Below are positions 18,253-25,379 of a stretch of 64,000 nucleotides of DNA, in pieces (position 1 is the stretch's first letter; the number at the start of each line of letters is the position of its first letter). Under the pieces are notes generated by a model. It had not been told where the DNA came from and ran no database searches. It saw only the letters and a program-made list of their open reading frames with translations. Source of the DNA: Pseudomonas sp. MYb60 (GTDB taxonomy: Bacteria; Pseudomonadota; Gammaproteobacteria; Pseudomonadales; Pseudomonadaceae). Where the stretch lies: positions 36,613-100,612 of the forward strand of contig NZ_PCOZ01000016.1 of assembly GCF_002979555.1 (NCBI RefSeq), read 5' to 3'. The position numbers and the translations under genes were made by a program.

Positions 18253-19170
18253 ATGACGGACGTGTGCCATCAACCCATCAGAGCTGACCTATTTTTCATT
18301 GAGGATCTCGACGTTGAAAGCACACTCAACGCTACCGCCACACTCGATGTTGACGTCCTGTTGCTCGGAGAAACCGGTACTGGGAAAGACACACTGGCAG
18401 AGCGGTTCCACCGATTGTCTGGTCGACGTGGAAACTTTGTCGCAGTGAACTGCGCCGCTATCCCAGAGAGCCTCGCAGAAAGCCAGTTGTTCGGTGTAAA
18501 CAGCGGTGCGTTCACTGGCGCCGTACAGTCCCGCGCCGGATTTATCGAAGCGGCACACTTGGGCACCCTTTACCTTGATGAAATCGACAGCATGCCACTT
18601 GTCCTGCAAGCCAAGCTGCTCCGGGCACTGGAGTCCCGAGGTGTAGAACGATTAGGTTCAACCCGATTCATCCCGGTCGACATGCGTGTTATCGCATCGG
18701 CACAGCATTCACTCGACAAGATGGTCGAAGAGGGTACGTTCAGACGAGACCTTTACTTCCGACTCAATGTCGTCAATATCCGGCTTCCTCCTCTGCGGGA
18801 TCGACGCGAGCTCATCATTCCGCTGTTCCTGAATATGATCAGACAGGAAGCGGAGGCCTTCAAGCTACCCGTACAGCCGCCCGCAGGCTCATTGCTGCAG
18901 CAACTGCTCTGCCACCGATGGCTGGGTAATGTTCGCGAGCTTCGCTCATCTGCCAAACGCTACATTTTGGGCCTGACCCCGCTCACTACCAGCCTTGCAC
19001 CGTACACCGAGATGAATTTGAAGGCGCGCCTGCAACAGATTGAAAAAGCATTGATCGAAGAGTCGCTGCAGCGTCATGAATATAGCGTCGACAGTGCAGC
19101 GACAGATCTCGGACTGGCCCGCCGCACGCTTTACTATCGAATTAATCAGCTGGAAATATTACTTCGTTGA
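18253..19170 (+). CDS. rspR: Sigma-54-dependent T3SS regulator RspR (HrpR/HrpS family)
   Basis: A 305-residue bacterial enhancer-binding protein with an AAA+ domain and C-terminal HTH but no N-terminal receiver domain, like HrpR and HrpS. Walker A GETGTGKD is at residues 39-46, the sigma-54 contact loop GAFTGA is at 85-90, Walker B LYLDEID follows, and the HTH is in the final 25 residues (AATDLGLARRTLYYRI). The start ATG 18253 matches HrpS length; an in-frame ATG 18109 would add 48 residues without homology. It is expected to activate the sigma-54 promoter of rspL at 35709-35725. Only one such gene is present, whereas P. syringae has two. Confidence 0.92.
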   Translation: MTDVCHQPIRADLFFIEDLDVESTLNATATLDVDVLLLGETGTGKDTLAERFHRLSGRRGNFVAVNCAAIPESLAESQLFGVNSGAFTGAVQSRAGFIEAAHLGTLYLDEIDSMPLVLQAKLLRALESRGVERLGSTRFIPVDMRVIASAQHSLDKMVEEGTFRRDLYFRLNVVNIRLPPLRDRRELIIPLFLNMIRQEAEAFKLPVQPPAGSLLQQLLCHRWLGNVRELRSSAKRYILGLTPLTTSLAPYTEMNLKARLQQIEKALIEESLQRHEYSVDSAATDLGLARRTLYYRINQLEILLR

Positions 19171-19263
19171 AATCAACTATAGCACTGTAAATTTATTCGA
19201 AGCCGTTACCTGAGACTTTAAACACCCCCGAAACATCTACATACATATACATTGTTTAGGGCT

Positions 19264-19292
19264 GGAACGAATCTCAACCTTTAAGCCACTTA
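19264..19292 (+). promoter_or_regulatory. hrp box promoter for the rspA operon
   Basis: GGAACG, a 16-base spacer and CCACTTA match the HrpL-type ECF sigma promoter consensus GGAACC-N15/16-CCACNNA with one mismatch. It lies 87 bases before the small pilin-like gene at 19380. Confidence 0.85.
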
Positions 19293-19379
19293 GGATACGA
19301 GCAGTTACGACTGATCAAAACATCGCAGTCGCAGAATAAACGGCTGTGAACACCCGCTTATCTATTTAAAGGTGACGTT

Positions 19380-19556
19380 ATGATTCCATCAGGTACAGGT
19401 TCGGCAGACGCTGTGGCAGCATGGGCCAGGCAAGAAAACGAAAAAATTGCTATGCAAAAATTAGTTGAGGGCGTTCAGGACGCGAAAACAAACCAACTAA
19501 TCGACAGCAATACCTCGAAACAAACAACAGCCGGCAAAGTACGGTATCCCTCTTAA
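19380..19556 (+). CDS. Candidate T3SS pilin/needle subunit RspA (HrpA-like, 58 aa)
   Basis: A 58-residue ORF opening MIPSGTGSADAVAAWARQEN and ending GKVRYPS. It lies first behind the hrp box, in the position of hrpA in P. syringae. GGTGACGTT precedes the ATG. It is rich in Ala, Gln, Lys and Thr, has no Cys, and looks like one long amphipathic helix with a polar tail, as in SctF/HrpA pilins. Its last 40 residues can be laid without gaps against my recollection of the C-terminus of HrpA, with conserved QE, Q, K, T, A and a near-terminal Tyr, but identity is low. The usual HrpA is about twice as long. A secreted helper protein is the alternative. Confidence 0.62.
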   Translation: MIPSGTGSADAVAAWARQENEKIAMQKLVEGVQDAKTNQLIDSNTSKQTTAGKVRYPS

Positions 19557-19566
19557 TCGATACTGA

Positions 19567-19590
19567 CCTCCCCAGCTTGTGCTGGGGGGG
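19567..19590 (+). other. Strong intercistronic hairpin between rspA and rspB
   Basis: A 10-bp stem (19567-19576 with 19581-19590, one G-U pair) around the loop TTGT, located 10 bases after the rspA stop. There is no T-run, so it is more likely an mRNA-stabilising or processing hairpin or an attenuator than a full terminator. Such elements let the first cistron (pilin) outproduce the downstream genes. Confidence 0.65.
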
Positions 19591-19640
19591 TGCTATTGTC
19601 ATCCCCAGTGCTGCTATCGTCAGGTTCAAGGGAGCTCCCT

Positions 19641-20000
19641 ATGTACATCACCCATGCAGAACTCTTGAAAAAAAGGTCAAACGCAGAAGATGTTGAATCT
19701 CCCGCTGCGTTCAACGATACGACCGATAGCAATTTTTTCAGCGCGCAACTCAATCTCACCGCAGAGAACTACAAAAAAACCTCCCCTTCGACAGCTGACA
19801 ACAGCTTCAACCTGGGCGTTCCTGAGTCGTCGTTCAGAAGAGTGAGAAGAGGCATAGATGACAGGCTGCGGAACAAGTCGACCAAGGAGTCCAACGCACT
19901 GCCACAAACATTGGCCCTCGCGAACTTTGAAGTAGTGAGTCGAGTCAAGGTGCTTGGCATGCTGGTGAAGGGCATCGATAAAGTTTCGAACCTGGGATAG
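19641..20000 (+). CDS. sctI: T3SS inner rod protein SctI (RspB/HrpB family)
   Basis: A 119-residue protein starting at ATG 19641 behind GGGAGC. The N-terminal two thirds are polar and low-complexity. The C-terminal helix LALANFEVVSRVKVLGMLVK followed by GIDKVSNLG is typical of YscI/HrpB/PrgJ-type inner rod proteins, which end in an amphipathic helix that polymerises inside the basal body. Its position directly before the sctJ lipoprotein gene is conserved. Similarity is of the family pattern only; the N-terminus is poorly conserved. Confidence 0.72.
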   Translation: MYITHAELLKKRSNAEDVESPAAFNDTTDSNFFSAQLNLTAENYKKTSPSTADNSFNLGVPESSFRRVRRGIDDRLRNKSTKESNALPQTLALANFEVVSRVKVLGMLVKGIDKVSNLG

Positions 20001-20004
20001 CCAC

Positions 20005-20790
20005 ATGCATCGCTATCTTTACTTCGCGGTCTTGTGTTTTTCGACAGTGATGCTCGCCGGATGCGGCGATAATGTAGAACTCCATCGCAAGCTCTCAGAG
20101 CAGGAAGCCAACGAGGTCATTGCCGAGTTGGCCGACAAGCAGATCCGCGCCCAGAAGATCCCGGCGAAAGACGGTGTGGTAGTGCGCGTTCGGACAAACG
20201 ACATCAGCCGAGCGGTTCGCACGCTGGAGGCTGTCGGGCTACCCAAAGCCGGTCGCTCCACCTTGGGAGACATCTTTCGCAAGGAGGGTGTAATTTCAAC
20301 CCCGCTGGAAGAACGGGCACGCTATATCTATGCATTGTCCCAAGAACTGGAAGCCACGCTGTCGAATATCGATGGCGTGATTGTTGCTCGGGTACATGTT
20401 GTCCTGCCCGAACGAGTCGCGCCCGGAGAACCGGTACAACCGGCGTCCGCTTCAGTGTTCATAAAGCATGATCCGCGACTGGAACCTGACAACATTCAAC
20501 CACGTGTGCGAAGGATGGTTGCAAGCAGTATTCCCGGTATGGCGTCAGCGATAGAAAACACGCAAAAACTGACCGTCGTCTTCGTACCGGCCACCACCTA
20601 TCAAGAAAAGCAGCAACTGACCTATCTCGGGCCCTTTCTGGTTCCGGAGCAGGACCTCGTATTCTGGCGTAACAGTATCCTGGCACCCTTTGTCGTCTTA
20701 ATGCTGGGAGGCATTGCCTGGTTAGTCTGGCGCCGACGAGACACGCACATTCAGCCGACAAAGCCTGCAATCGTTTCCCCGCATGAATAA
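20005..20790 (+). CDS. sctJ: T3SS inner-membrane ring lipoprotein SctJ (RscJ/HrcJ)
   Basis: A 261-residue lipoprotein of the YscJ/PrgK/FliF-like family. Signal peptide MHRYLYFAVLCFSTVMLAGC has lipobox LAGC (Cys20). The ring-building motifs follow: ELADKQIRAQKIPAKDGVVV, GLPKAGRSTLGDIF and a second RBM domain with VVLPER and ASVFIKH. A C-terminal membrane anchor (ILAPFVVLMLGGIAWLVW) and cytoplasmic tail end the protein. It forms the inner-membrane ring of the injectisome with SctD. It overlaps rspD by 8 bases. Confidence 0.95.
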   Translation: MHRYLYFAVLCFSTVMLAGCGDNVELHRKLSEQEANEVIAELADKQIRAQKIPAKDGVVVRVRTNDISRAVRTLEAVGLPKAGRSTLGDIFRKEGVISTPLEERARYIYALSQELEATLSNIDGVIVARVHVVLPERVAPGEPVQPASASVFIKHDPRLEPDNIQPRVRRMVASSIPGMASAIENTQKLTVVFVPATTYQEKQQLTYLGPFLVPEQDLVFWRNSILAPFVVLMLGGIAWLVWRRRDTHIQPTKPAIVSPHE

Positions 20791-21337
20791 AGATCTCATG
20801 TGGGTTCAATGGTGGTTTTTTCCATGGAAAGACGCGCACCACGATTGGTACATGCACAGCGGCTTTGTGGAAACAGCGATGCTTTCACGCACTCATCATC
20901 ACCGGGTGAGCCTTTTGTTCGAAATCGAGCCCGAGCTTCCTTCCCGCCCTTGCGACCCTATAGTGCAATGGGTGCTGACCTGTAGTGCGCCACAACAAGA
21001 CCTCGCCCTTTTGTTGGTCAAGGAAATTGACAATCCCAGCCACGACAACCGCCTGAACCGGGAGCAGCACCTCTGGTGCCAGCGCCTGACCAAGGCACTG
21101 ACAACAGACGTACTGTTCCCGGCGAATGTTGACGACCCGCTGCATTACCTGCGCGCCTGGGTGTCACCCGCCATCTGGCAGAGGTTGCGCCTGAGCTTTG
21201 CCCGTCAGCGAGTGCTTGAGCTGGAATCACATCCCAGGCTACTCAATACCCACGGTCGCCTGGACACCATATGGCAAGCCGCGCTGTGGCGTGCAACGTC
21301 ATCCATTGGAAGCGAAACCCTGCGCCAGCCCTCGTGA
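20783..21337 (+). CDS. T3SS sorting-platform protein SctK (RspD/HrpD)
   Basis: A 184-residue protein without signal peptide or membrane segment, Trp-rich at the N-terminus (MWVQWWFFPWKDAHHDWYM). It occupies the HrpD position between sctJ and sctL and has the length expected of HrpD. HrpD/SctK proteins join the SctQ pods to the inner-membrane ring. Sequence motifs are weak, so the assignment relies on order, size and overlap with sctJ. A second ATG at 20798 is possible. Confidence 0.78.
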   Translation: MNKDLMWVQWWFFPWKDAHHDWYMHSGFVETAMLSRTHHHRVSLLFEIEPELPSRPCDPIVQWVLTCSAPQQDLALLLVKEIDNPSHDNRLNREQHLWCQRLTKALTTDVLFPANVDDPLHYLRAWVSPAIWQRLRLSFARQRVLELESHPRLLNTHGRLDTIWQAALWRATSSIGSETLRQPS

Positions 21338-21347
21338 GATACCCAGT

Positions 21348-21938
21348 ATGTTCTGCTCCAAGAAAATCGAGTTGCATACCGTTAACACTCAGCTGCCGTC
21401 CGTGTTGATCCCTAGGGAGATGCTTGCCGACTTCACCCAGGCCAGCGAGTTGATCGAGTACGCTCAAGCCCAGGCAAACACGCTCCTTCAACAAGCTCAA
21501 GCCCAGTGCGAGCATGTAATGGAGGCTGCCGGCCAGCAATTCTGGCAACGCGCCACCCCCCTGCTGCAGCGCTGGGAGTCGGAACGTCAGGCGATGCATG
21601 ACAGCCTGGAGCATGTCGCCACTTCGGTGATCAACAACGCCATCAGGGGGCTGCTGGATGAGACCCTGCCCGCTCAACGTGTCAGGGCTCTACTCAACCA
21701 ACTGCTGGCAGCTCAACTGCCGCCTGTCAGGGCGACCCTGCTGTGTCATCCCCAAGACCGGGAAACCGTCGAGCGTTGGCTCGCCTGCCTGGACGATGTG
21801 CCGTGGACACTGCGGGTCGAACATGAAGTCAGCGCCCAGTCACTGTTGCTCGAGACAGAAGACGGTGGTTTTCATATCAATTGGGTCGATGCCCTTGACC
21901 ACCTGACACCTTCCACCGCCAGTCTCACCCTCAAGTAA
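21348..21938 (+). CDS. sctL: T3SS stator protein SctL (RspE/HrpE)
   Basis: A 196-residue cytoplasmic protein starting at ATG 21348; upstream in-frame starts lie within rspD. It has the YscL/FliH/HrpE pattern: a long helical coiled-coil region (residues about 25-90, rich in Gln, Ala and Glu) followed by a globular C-terminus ending in the conserved GGFHINWVDALDHL-like strand. SctL is the stator that binds and restrains the SctN ATPase and joins it to SctQ. It is the last gene of the first rsp operon. Confidence 0.88.
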   Translation: MFCSKKIELHTVNTQLPSVLIPREMLADFTQASELIEYAQAQANTLLQQAQAQCEHVMEAAGQQFWQRATPLLQRWESERQAMHDSLEHVATSVINNAIRGLLDETLPAQRVRALLNQLLAAQLPPVRATLLCHPQDRETVERWLACLDDVPWTLRVEHEVSAQSLLLETEDGGFHINWVDALDHLTPSTASLTLK

Positions 21939-21987
21939 CCCCTGATATCGAAGCGTGCAGTTTTTTCGACCAAATACCCCGGACGAT

Positions 21988-22016
21988 GGAACCTGTTACA
22001 CATTCGCCGCCACACA
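21988..22016 (+). promoter_or_regulatory. hrp box promoter for the rspF operon
   Basis: GGAACC, 16 bases, then CCACACA: a full match to the HrpL-type consensus. It lies in the gap between rspE and rspF, 29 bases before the rspF start, as in the hrpC operon of P. syringae. Confidence 0.92.
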
Positions 22017-22044
22017 TGGGGTATCGACCTACTGGAGAAAACCC

Positions 22045-22272
22045 ATGATTGGTGAAGACCGGCTACTCCCAAGGCTCTACCGGGAAATGGCCCAGGACGA
22101 AATAAACTTCAAGAAGCTCGGCAATGACGTGCAAGACCTGGAAGAGCTGGGAGCGGTGTTCAGCCAGATGACCCAGCAATCCCTCGACATGGCCAGGAAA
22201 TCATCAATGGCCTCAGCCTGGAACAGCTTGAAACACGAGACGATCAACTATGTTCTCGCACACAGCAGCTAG
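22045..22272 (+). CDS. T3SS protein RspF (HrpF family)
   Basis: A 75-residue acidic, helical protein beginning MIGEDRLLPRLYREMAQDE, with CTGGAGAAA just upstream as ribosome site. Size and position directly behind the hrp box match HrpF of P. syringae (about 74 residues), a small protein required for type III secretion and distantly similar to pilin/needle subunits. An in-frame ATG at 21955 lies upstream of the hrp box and is not the start. It overlaps rspG by 23 bases. Confidence 0.82.
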   Translation: MIGEDRLLPRLYREMAQDEINFKKLGNDVQDLEELGAVFSQMTQQSLDMARKSSMASAWNSLKHETINYVLAHSS

Positions 22273-22669
22273 CGACTGGCTCAACCCCTTGCTCGATTGC
22301 TTGCATGGCCATCAACCACAGGCCCAACTGTGTGAAAGCGACGACGAACTGAATCTGCATTGCCATGAAAATCATCTGCTGCTGCGTATCCAACTGACTC
22401 GTCCTGGTCTTGCAAATTACCCCTTGCAGGTCTGGCAACGCCTCGGAGAAGCCAGCCTGGCGCATTTCAAGGGTGCACTTGCTCTGTGTCCCGCGACAGG
22501 CCATCTGTGGCTGGTGCAAGGCCTGCCACGGGGCTGCAGTCAGTACCAACCGTTGAGCGCCGTCGAAGCACTCCTCACCCAACGCGACACCTGGCGCAGT
22601 GTCGTCGCTCGCCAGGCGAGTCCTGCCAGCAAGCTCCAACCTGTCGCGTTGCGCCAGCGACTGCACTGA
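22250..22669 (+). CDS. T3SS chaperone/regulator RspG (HrpG family)
   Basis: A 139-residue soluble protein with the fold size of a class I (CesT/Tir-like) type III chaperone, opening MFSHTAASDWLNPLLDCL with a HLLLRIQL strand. It lies in the HrpG position between hrpF and the secretin gene. In P. syringae HrpG binds HrpV and frees the regulator HrpS from it, so the product here is expected to form the same anti-anti-activator pair with RspV. That is inferred from orthology by position. Confidence 0.82.
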   Translation: MFSHTAASDWLNPLLDCLHGHQPQAQLCESDDELNLHCHENHLLLRIQLTRPGLANYPLQVWQRLGEASLAHFKGALALCPATGHLWLVQGLPRGCSQYQPLSAVEALLTQRDTWRSVVARQASPASKLQPVALRQRLH

Positions 22670-22684
22670 AATAGAGATCCTGCC

Positions 22685-24817
22685 ATGTCTACCCAAAACC
22701 ACCAGCGCTCCGGCTTGCACTCAAGCCTGCCCGTTATCGTTACGACGCGCGCACGCTGGCACAGCCTGCTCGCCCTGCCCTTGCTGCTGTTGCCGCTGCA
22801 CAGCAGCCTGGCGGCCATCCCCGCCGAATGGAAAAACACCGCCTACGCTTATGAGGCCGAACACAAGCCTCTACGCGACGTACTTGAAGACTTCGCCCAG
22901 ACTTTCGGCACCCAACTGCAAATCGAGGGCCTGCTGGAAGGCAACGTCAACGGTAAAATCCGCGCGAACACCCCGCAGTCAATGCTGGACAGGCTGGGCG
23001 TTGAGCACCGTTTCCAGTGGTACCTGTACAACAACACGCTCTATGTCAGCACGCTGGATCAGCAGGAGTCAGCACGCCTTGAGGTGTCCTCCGATACCAT
23101 TGCCGACCTCAAGCAGGCCCTCACCGATATCGGCTTGCTCGACAGCCGTTTCGGTTGGGGCGAATTGGCGGAGGACGGTGTGGTACTGGTCTCTGGCCCC
23201 AAGCGCTACATCGAGCAGATCAAGCAGTTCAGCAGCAAACGCCGTTCGCAGGATGAAAAGCAGAGCGTACTGAGCTACCCGCTGAAGTTCGCCAATGCTG
23301 CGGATCGCCAGGTGGATTACCGCGGAGAAAAATACAACGTTCCCGGCGTCGCCAGTATTTTACGGCAGCTGTTGGAGCCACGCGCCCTTTCGCAACTCCC
23401 TGGGCTGGGCCAACAACCCGCCTCCCAACCTGCACCCCTTACACCGAACGTGCCCCGACTGGGCAACCCGTTGCTGGGCCAAATGCTCGGTGCGAATGGC
23501 AATACAAGCCAGCTGGGCATGGGCTCGACGTCGGTCCCACGCGCCCCCTTATCCAACAGTCGAATACGCGTAGAAGCCGATGTACGCAACAACGCCGTAC
23601 TGATCTACGACCTCCCCGAGCGTCAGGCGATGTACCGCGAGTTGATCACCCAACTCGACGTCGCGCGCAAGCTGGTGGAAATCGACGCGATCATCCTCGA
23701 TATCGAGCGCACGCAGTTACGCGAGTTCGGGATCAAGTGGGGCTTCCAGAACAGCCGTTTCAGCGGGGGTGCCGATGTGTCGCCGGGCACGTCACAGTTG
23801 TCGATCGAAAAGCGCGAAAGCTTCAATGCCGATATCCGGGCACTGGAAGCCAAAGGGTTGGCAACCATGGTCTCCAACCCTTCGGTGCTGACCCTGGAAA
23901 ACCAGCCCGCCGTGATCGACTTCAACCGCACCCAATACCTGACGGCCGGCAGCGAGTACGCGACCATCCTGCCCGTTACTGTGGGCACCAGTTTCCAGGT
24001 GGTACCTCGGGTCATCACCAGCCGGGGTGGGCACCAGATTCATTTGGTGGTCGACATCGAGGACGGTAATTTCGACGATTCCAACAACAGCCCCGGCAAC
24101 CTCGATGTCCGCCGAGGCAAGGTCAGTACGCAGGCGGTGATGGAGGAAAAACGTTCGATGGTAGTCGGCGGTTTCCACGTCACCGAAAGCACTGACCGAC
24201 AGAATAAGGTGCCTCTGCTGGGCGATATCCCCTTGCTGGGCAAGGCACTGTTTTCCTCCACCGAACGCAAGAGCAATCGCCGTGAACGCCTGTTCATCCT
24301 GACGCCACGGGTGATCGGCGACCAGGCAGACCCATCGCGCTACCTGCCCCAGGCCGACCAGGCTGAACTGCAGGCCGCCCTTGCCCCACTGGCCAGGCGC
24401 TATGAGCCGCATCAGCCGGTGATCAAACGCAGCGACATCACCAGCACCCTGGCTCACCTGGTCAGCGGCGAGGTCCCCAAGGCGTTCAAGTCGGCGCCGA
24501 TGCCCCTGGGCTTGAACACCCTGTGCAGCACCCGCGACTTGCTGGCGGTGAATACAGAACGCAGCCAATGGTACGCCGGCCCGCAATACAACGTGGCCGT
24601 GGTGGTGGTGCGCAACCAGTTCAAGCGCAATGTGCGTATCGACGAAAAGGAATGCAGCAACGCCCAGACCCTCGCCGTCAGCATCTGGCCACGGGCGTGG
24701 CTCAAGCCTGGCGAGGAGGCCGAAGTGTTTATCGCGATGCGCCCTGTCGTGAAGGATGAGCACATCGGTACACCCCGCCCTTCCCTGATCACCCCTGCCA
24801 AGAAGGCCACGCCATGA
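22685..24817 (+). CDS. sctC: T3SS outer-membrane secretin SctC (RscC/HrcC)
   Basis: A 710-residue secretin that forms the outer-membrane ring. The N-terminal signal region is long and basic, with hydrophobic core HSLLALPLLLLPLHSSLAA. Periplasmic N-domains cover about residues 45-330 (LRDVLEDFAQTFGTQL, VLVSGPKRYIEQI). The secretin core begins around ALEAKGLATMVSNPSVLTLE, and the closing GDIPLLGKALFSSTERKSNRRERLFILTPRVI is the family signature. The C-terminal extension of about 130 residues past the signature may be a pilotin-binding S-domain for RspT. Confidence 0.96.
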   Translation: MSTQNHQRSGLHSSLPVIVTTRARWHSLLALPLLLLPLHSSLAAIPAEWKNTAYAYEAEHKPLRDVLEDFAQTFGTQLQIEGLLEGNVNGKIRANTPQSMLDRLGVEHRFQWYLYNNTLYVSTLDQQESARLEVSSDTIADLKQALTDIGLLDSRFGWGELAEDGVVLVSGPKRYIEQIKQFSSKRRSQDEKQSVLSYPLKFANAADRQVDYRGEKYNVPGVASILRQLLEPRALSQLPGLGQQPASQPAPLTPNVPRLGNPLLGQMLGANGNTSQLGMGSTSVPRAPLSNSRIRVEADVRNNAVLIYDLPERQAMYRELITQLDVARKLVEIDAIILDIERTQLREFGIKWGFQNSRFSGGADVSPGTSQLSIEKRESFNADIRALEAKGLATMVSNPSVLTLENQPAVIDFNRTQYLTAGSEYATILPVTVGTSFQVVPRVITSRGGHQIHLVVDIEDGNFDDSNNSPGNLDVRRGKVSTQAVMEEKRSMVVGGFHVTESTDRQNKVPLLGDIPLLGKALFSSTERKSNRRERLFILTPRVIGDQADPSRYLPQADQAELQAALAPLARRYEPHQPVIKRSDITSTLAHLVSGEVPKAFKSAPMPLGLNTLCSTRDLLAVNTERSQWYAGPQYNVAVVVVRNQFKRNVRIDEKECSNAQTLAVSIWPRAWLKPGEEAEVFIAMRPVVKDEHIGTPRPSLITPAKKATP

Positions 24818-25017
24818 AACATCGCCTATTGAGTATCACCCTGATGGGCGCAGCGCTGCTGGTCGTCGGGTGTACGCCTACCTGCAAGGGCGACTCCTGC
24901 TCTCGCCCACAATCGTCCACGGATAAGTTGGTGATCTGGTGGCCACCGCAGATGCGCGTGGAGCCCGGCCCGGCCGGCGAGCGCGCGGACTATCAAACGG
25001 TGTCGCTGGAACGATGA
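24814..25017 (+). CDS. T3SS lipoprotein RspT (HrpT family, pilotin-like)
   Basis: A 67-residue lipoprotein with signal peptide MKHRLLSITLMGAALLVVGC (lipobox VVGC, Cys20) and a short mature part rich in Cys and Pro. It overlaps the secretin gene and the next gene by 4 bases each (ATGA). Size, lipobox and position match HrpT of P. syringae, believed to help secretin reach or assemble in the outer membrane. Confidence 0.88.
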   Translation: MKHRLLSITLMGAALLVVGCTPTCKGDSCSRPQSSTDKLVIWWPPQMRVEPGPAGERADYQTVSLER

Positions 25018-25379
25018 ATCCGCATGGGCTGCCCGACGATGGCATGGGGGCATTCCTGGACAACCTGGTGAGCGGTATTCCTGCTCGCCAGGTGCTCCAC
25101 CCCGGTATTCAAGCCTGCTCATTGATGGCCGGCAATCGGCCAGGGCTGGCCCTGCAGGTTGCCCGGGAATCAGTCCAGACGGGACAACTCCAGCGGGTGT
25201 TGGAGCGGCGCTTCGAACACGCCGTGATCTTCGATGGCTGTTACGTCTACCTCGATGCCGAGGGCACCCTGGTGATCTGGCATGCACTCCCTACACAGCG
25301 CGATGCGCTCGAACACGTGCTGGACCGCCTGCTATCGCTGGCCAACCTCGACGCTCTAATCCCACTTTCGAGCCGCTGA
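25014..25379 (+). CDS. T3SS negative regulator RspV (HrpV family)
   Basis: A 121-residue protein starting at ATG 25014 within the rspT stop. It has chaperone-like alpha/beta features and the conserved-looking EHAVIFDGCYVYLDAEGTLV strand pair. HrpV in P. syringae binds HrpS and lowers hrpL transcription and is countered by HrpG; the same feedback on RspR is expected here. It ends at 25379 with its TGA touching the convergent sctU stop, leaving no room for a terminator. Confidence 0.85.
   Translation: MNPHGLPDDGMGAFLDNLVSGIPARQVLHPGIQACSLMAGNRPGLALQVARESVQTGQLQRVLERRFEHAVIFDGCYVYLDAEGTLVIWHALPTQRDALEHVLDRLLSLANLDALIPLSSR

Noticed and set aside
20481..20503. Apparent hrp box GGAACC...CCAC inside sctJ
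   Set aside because: The spacer is 13 bases instead of 15-16 and it lies inside a coding region with no new operon behind it.
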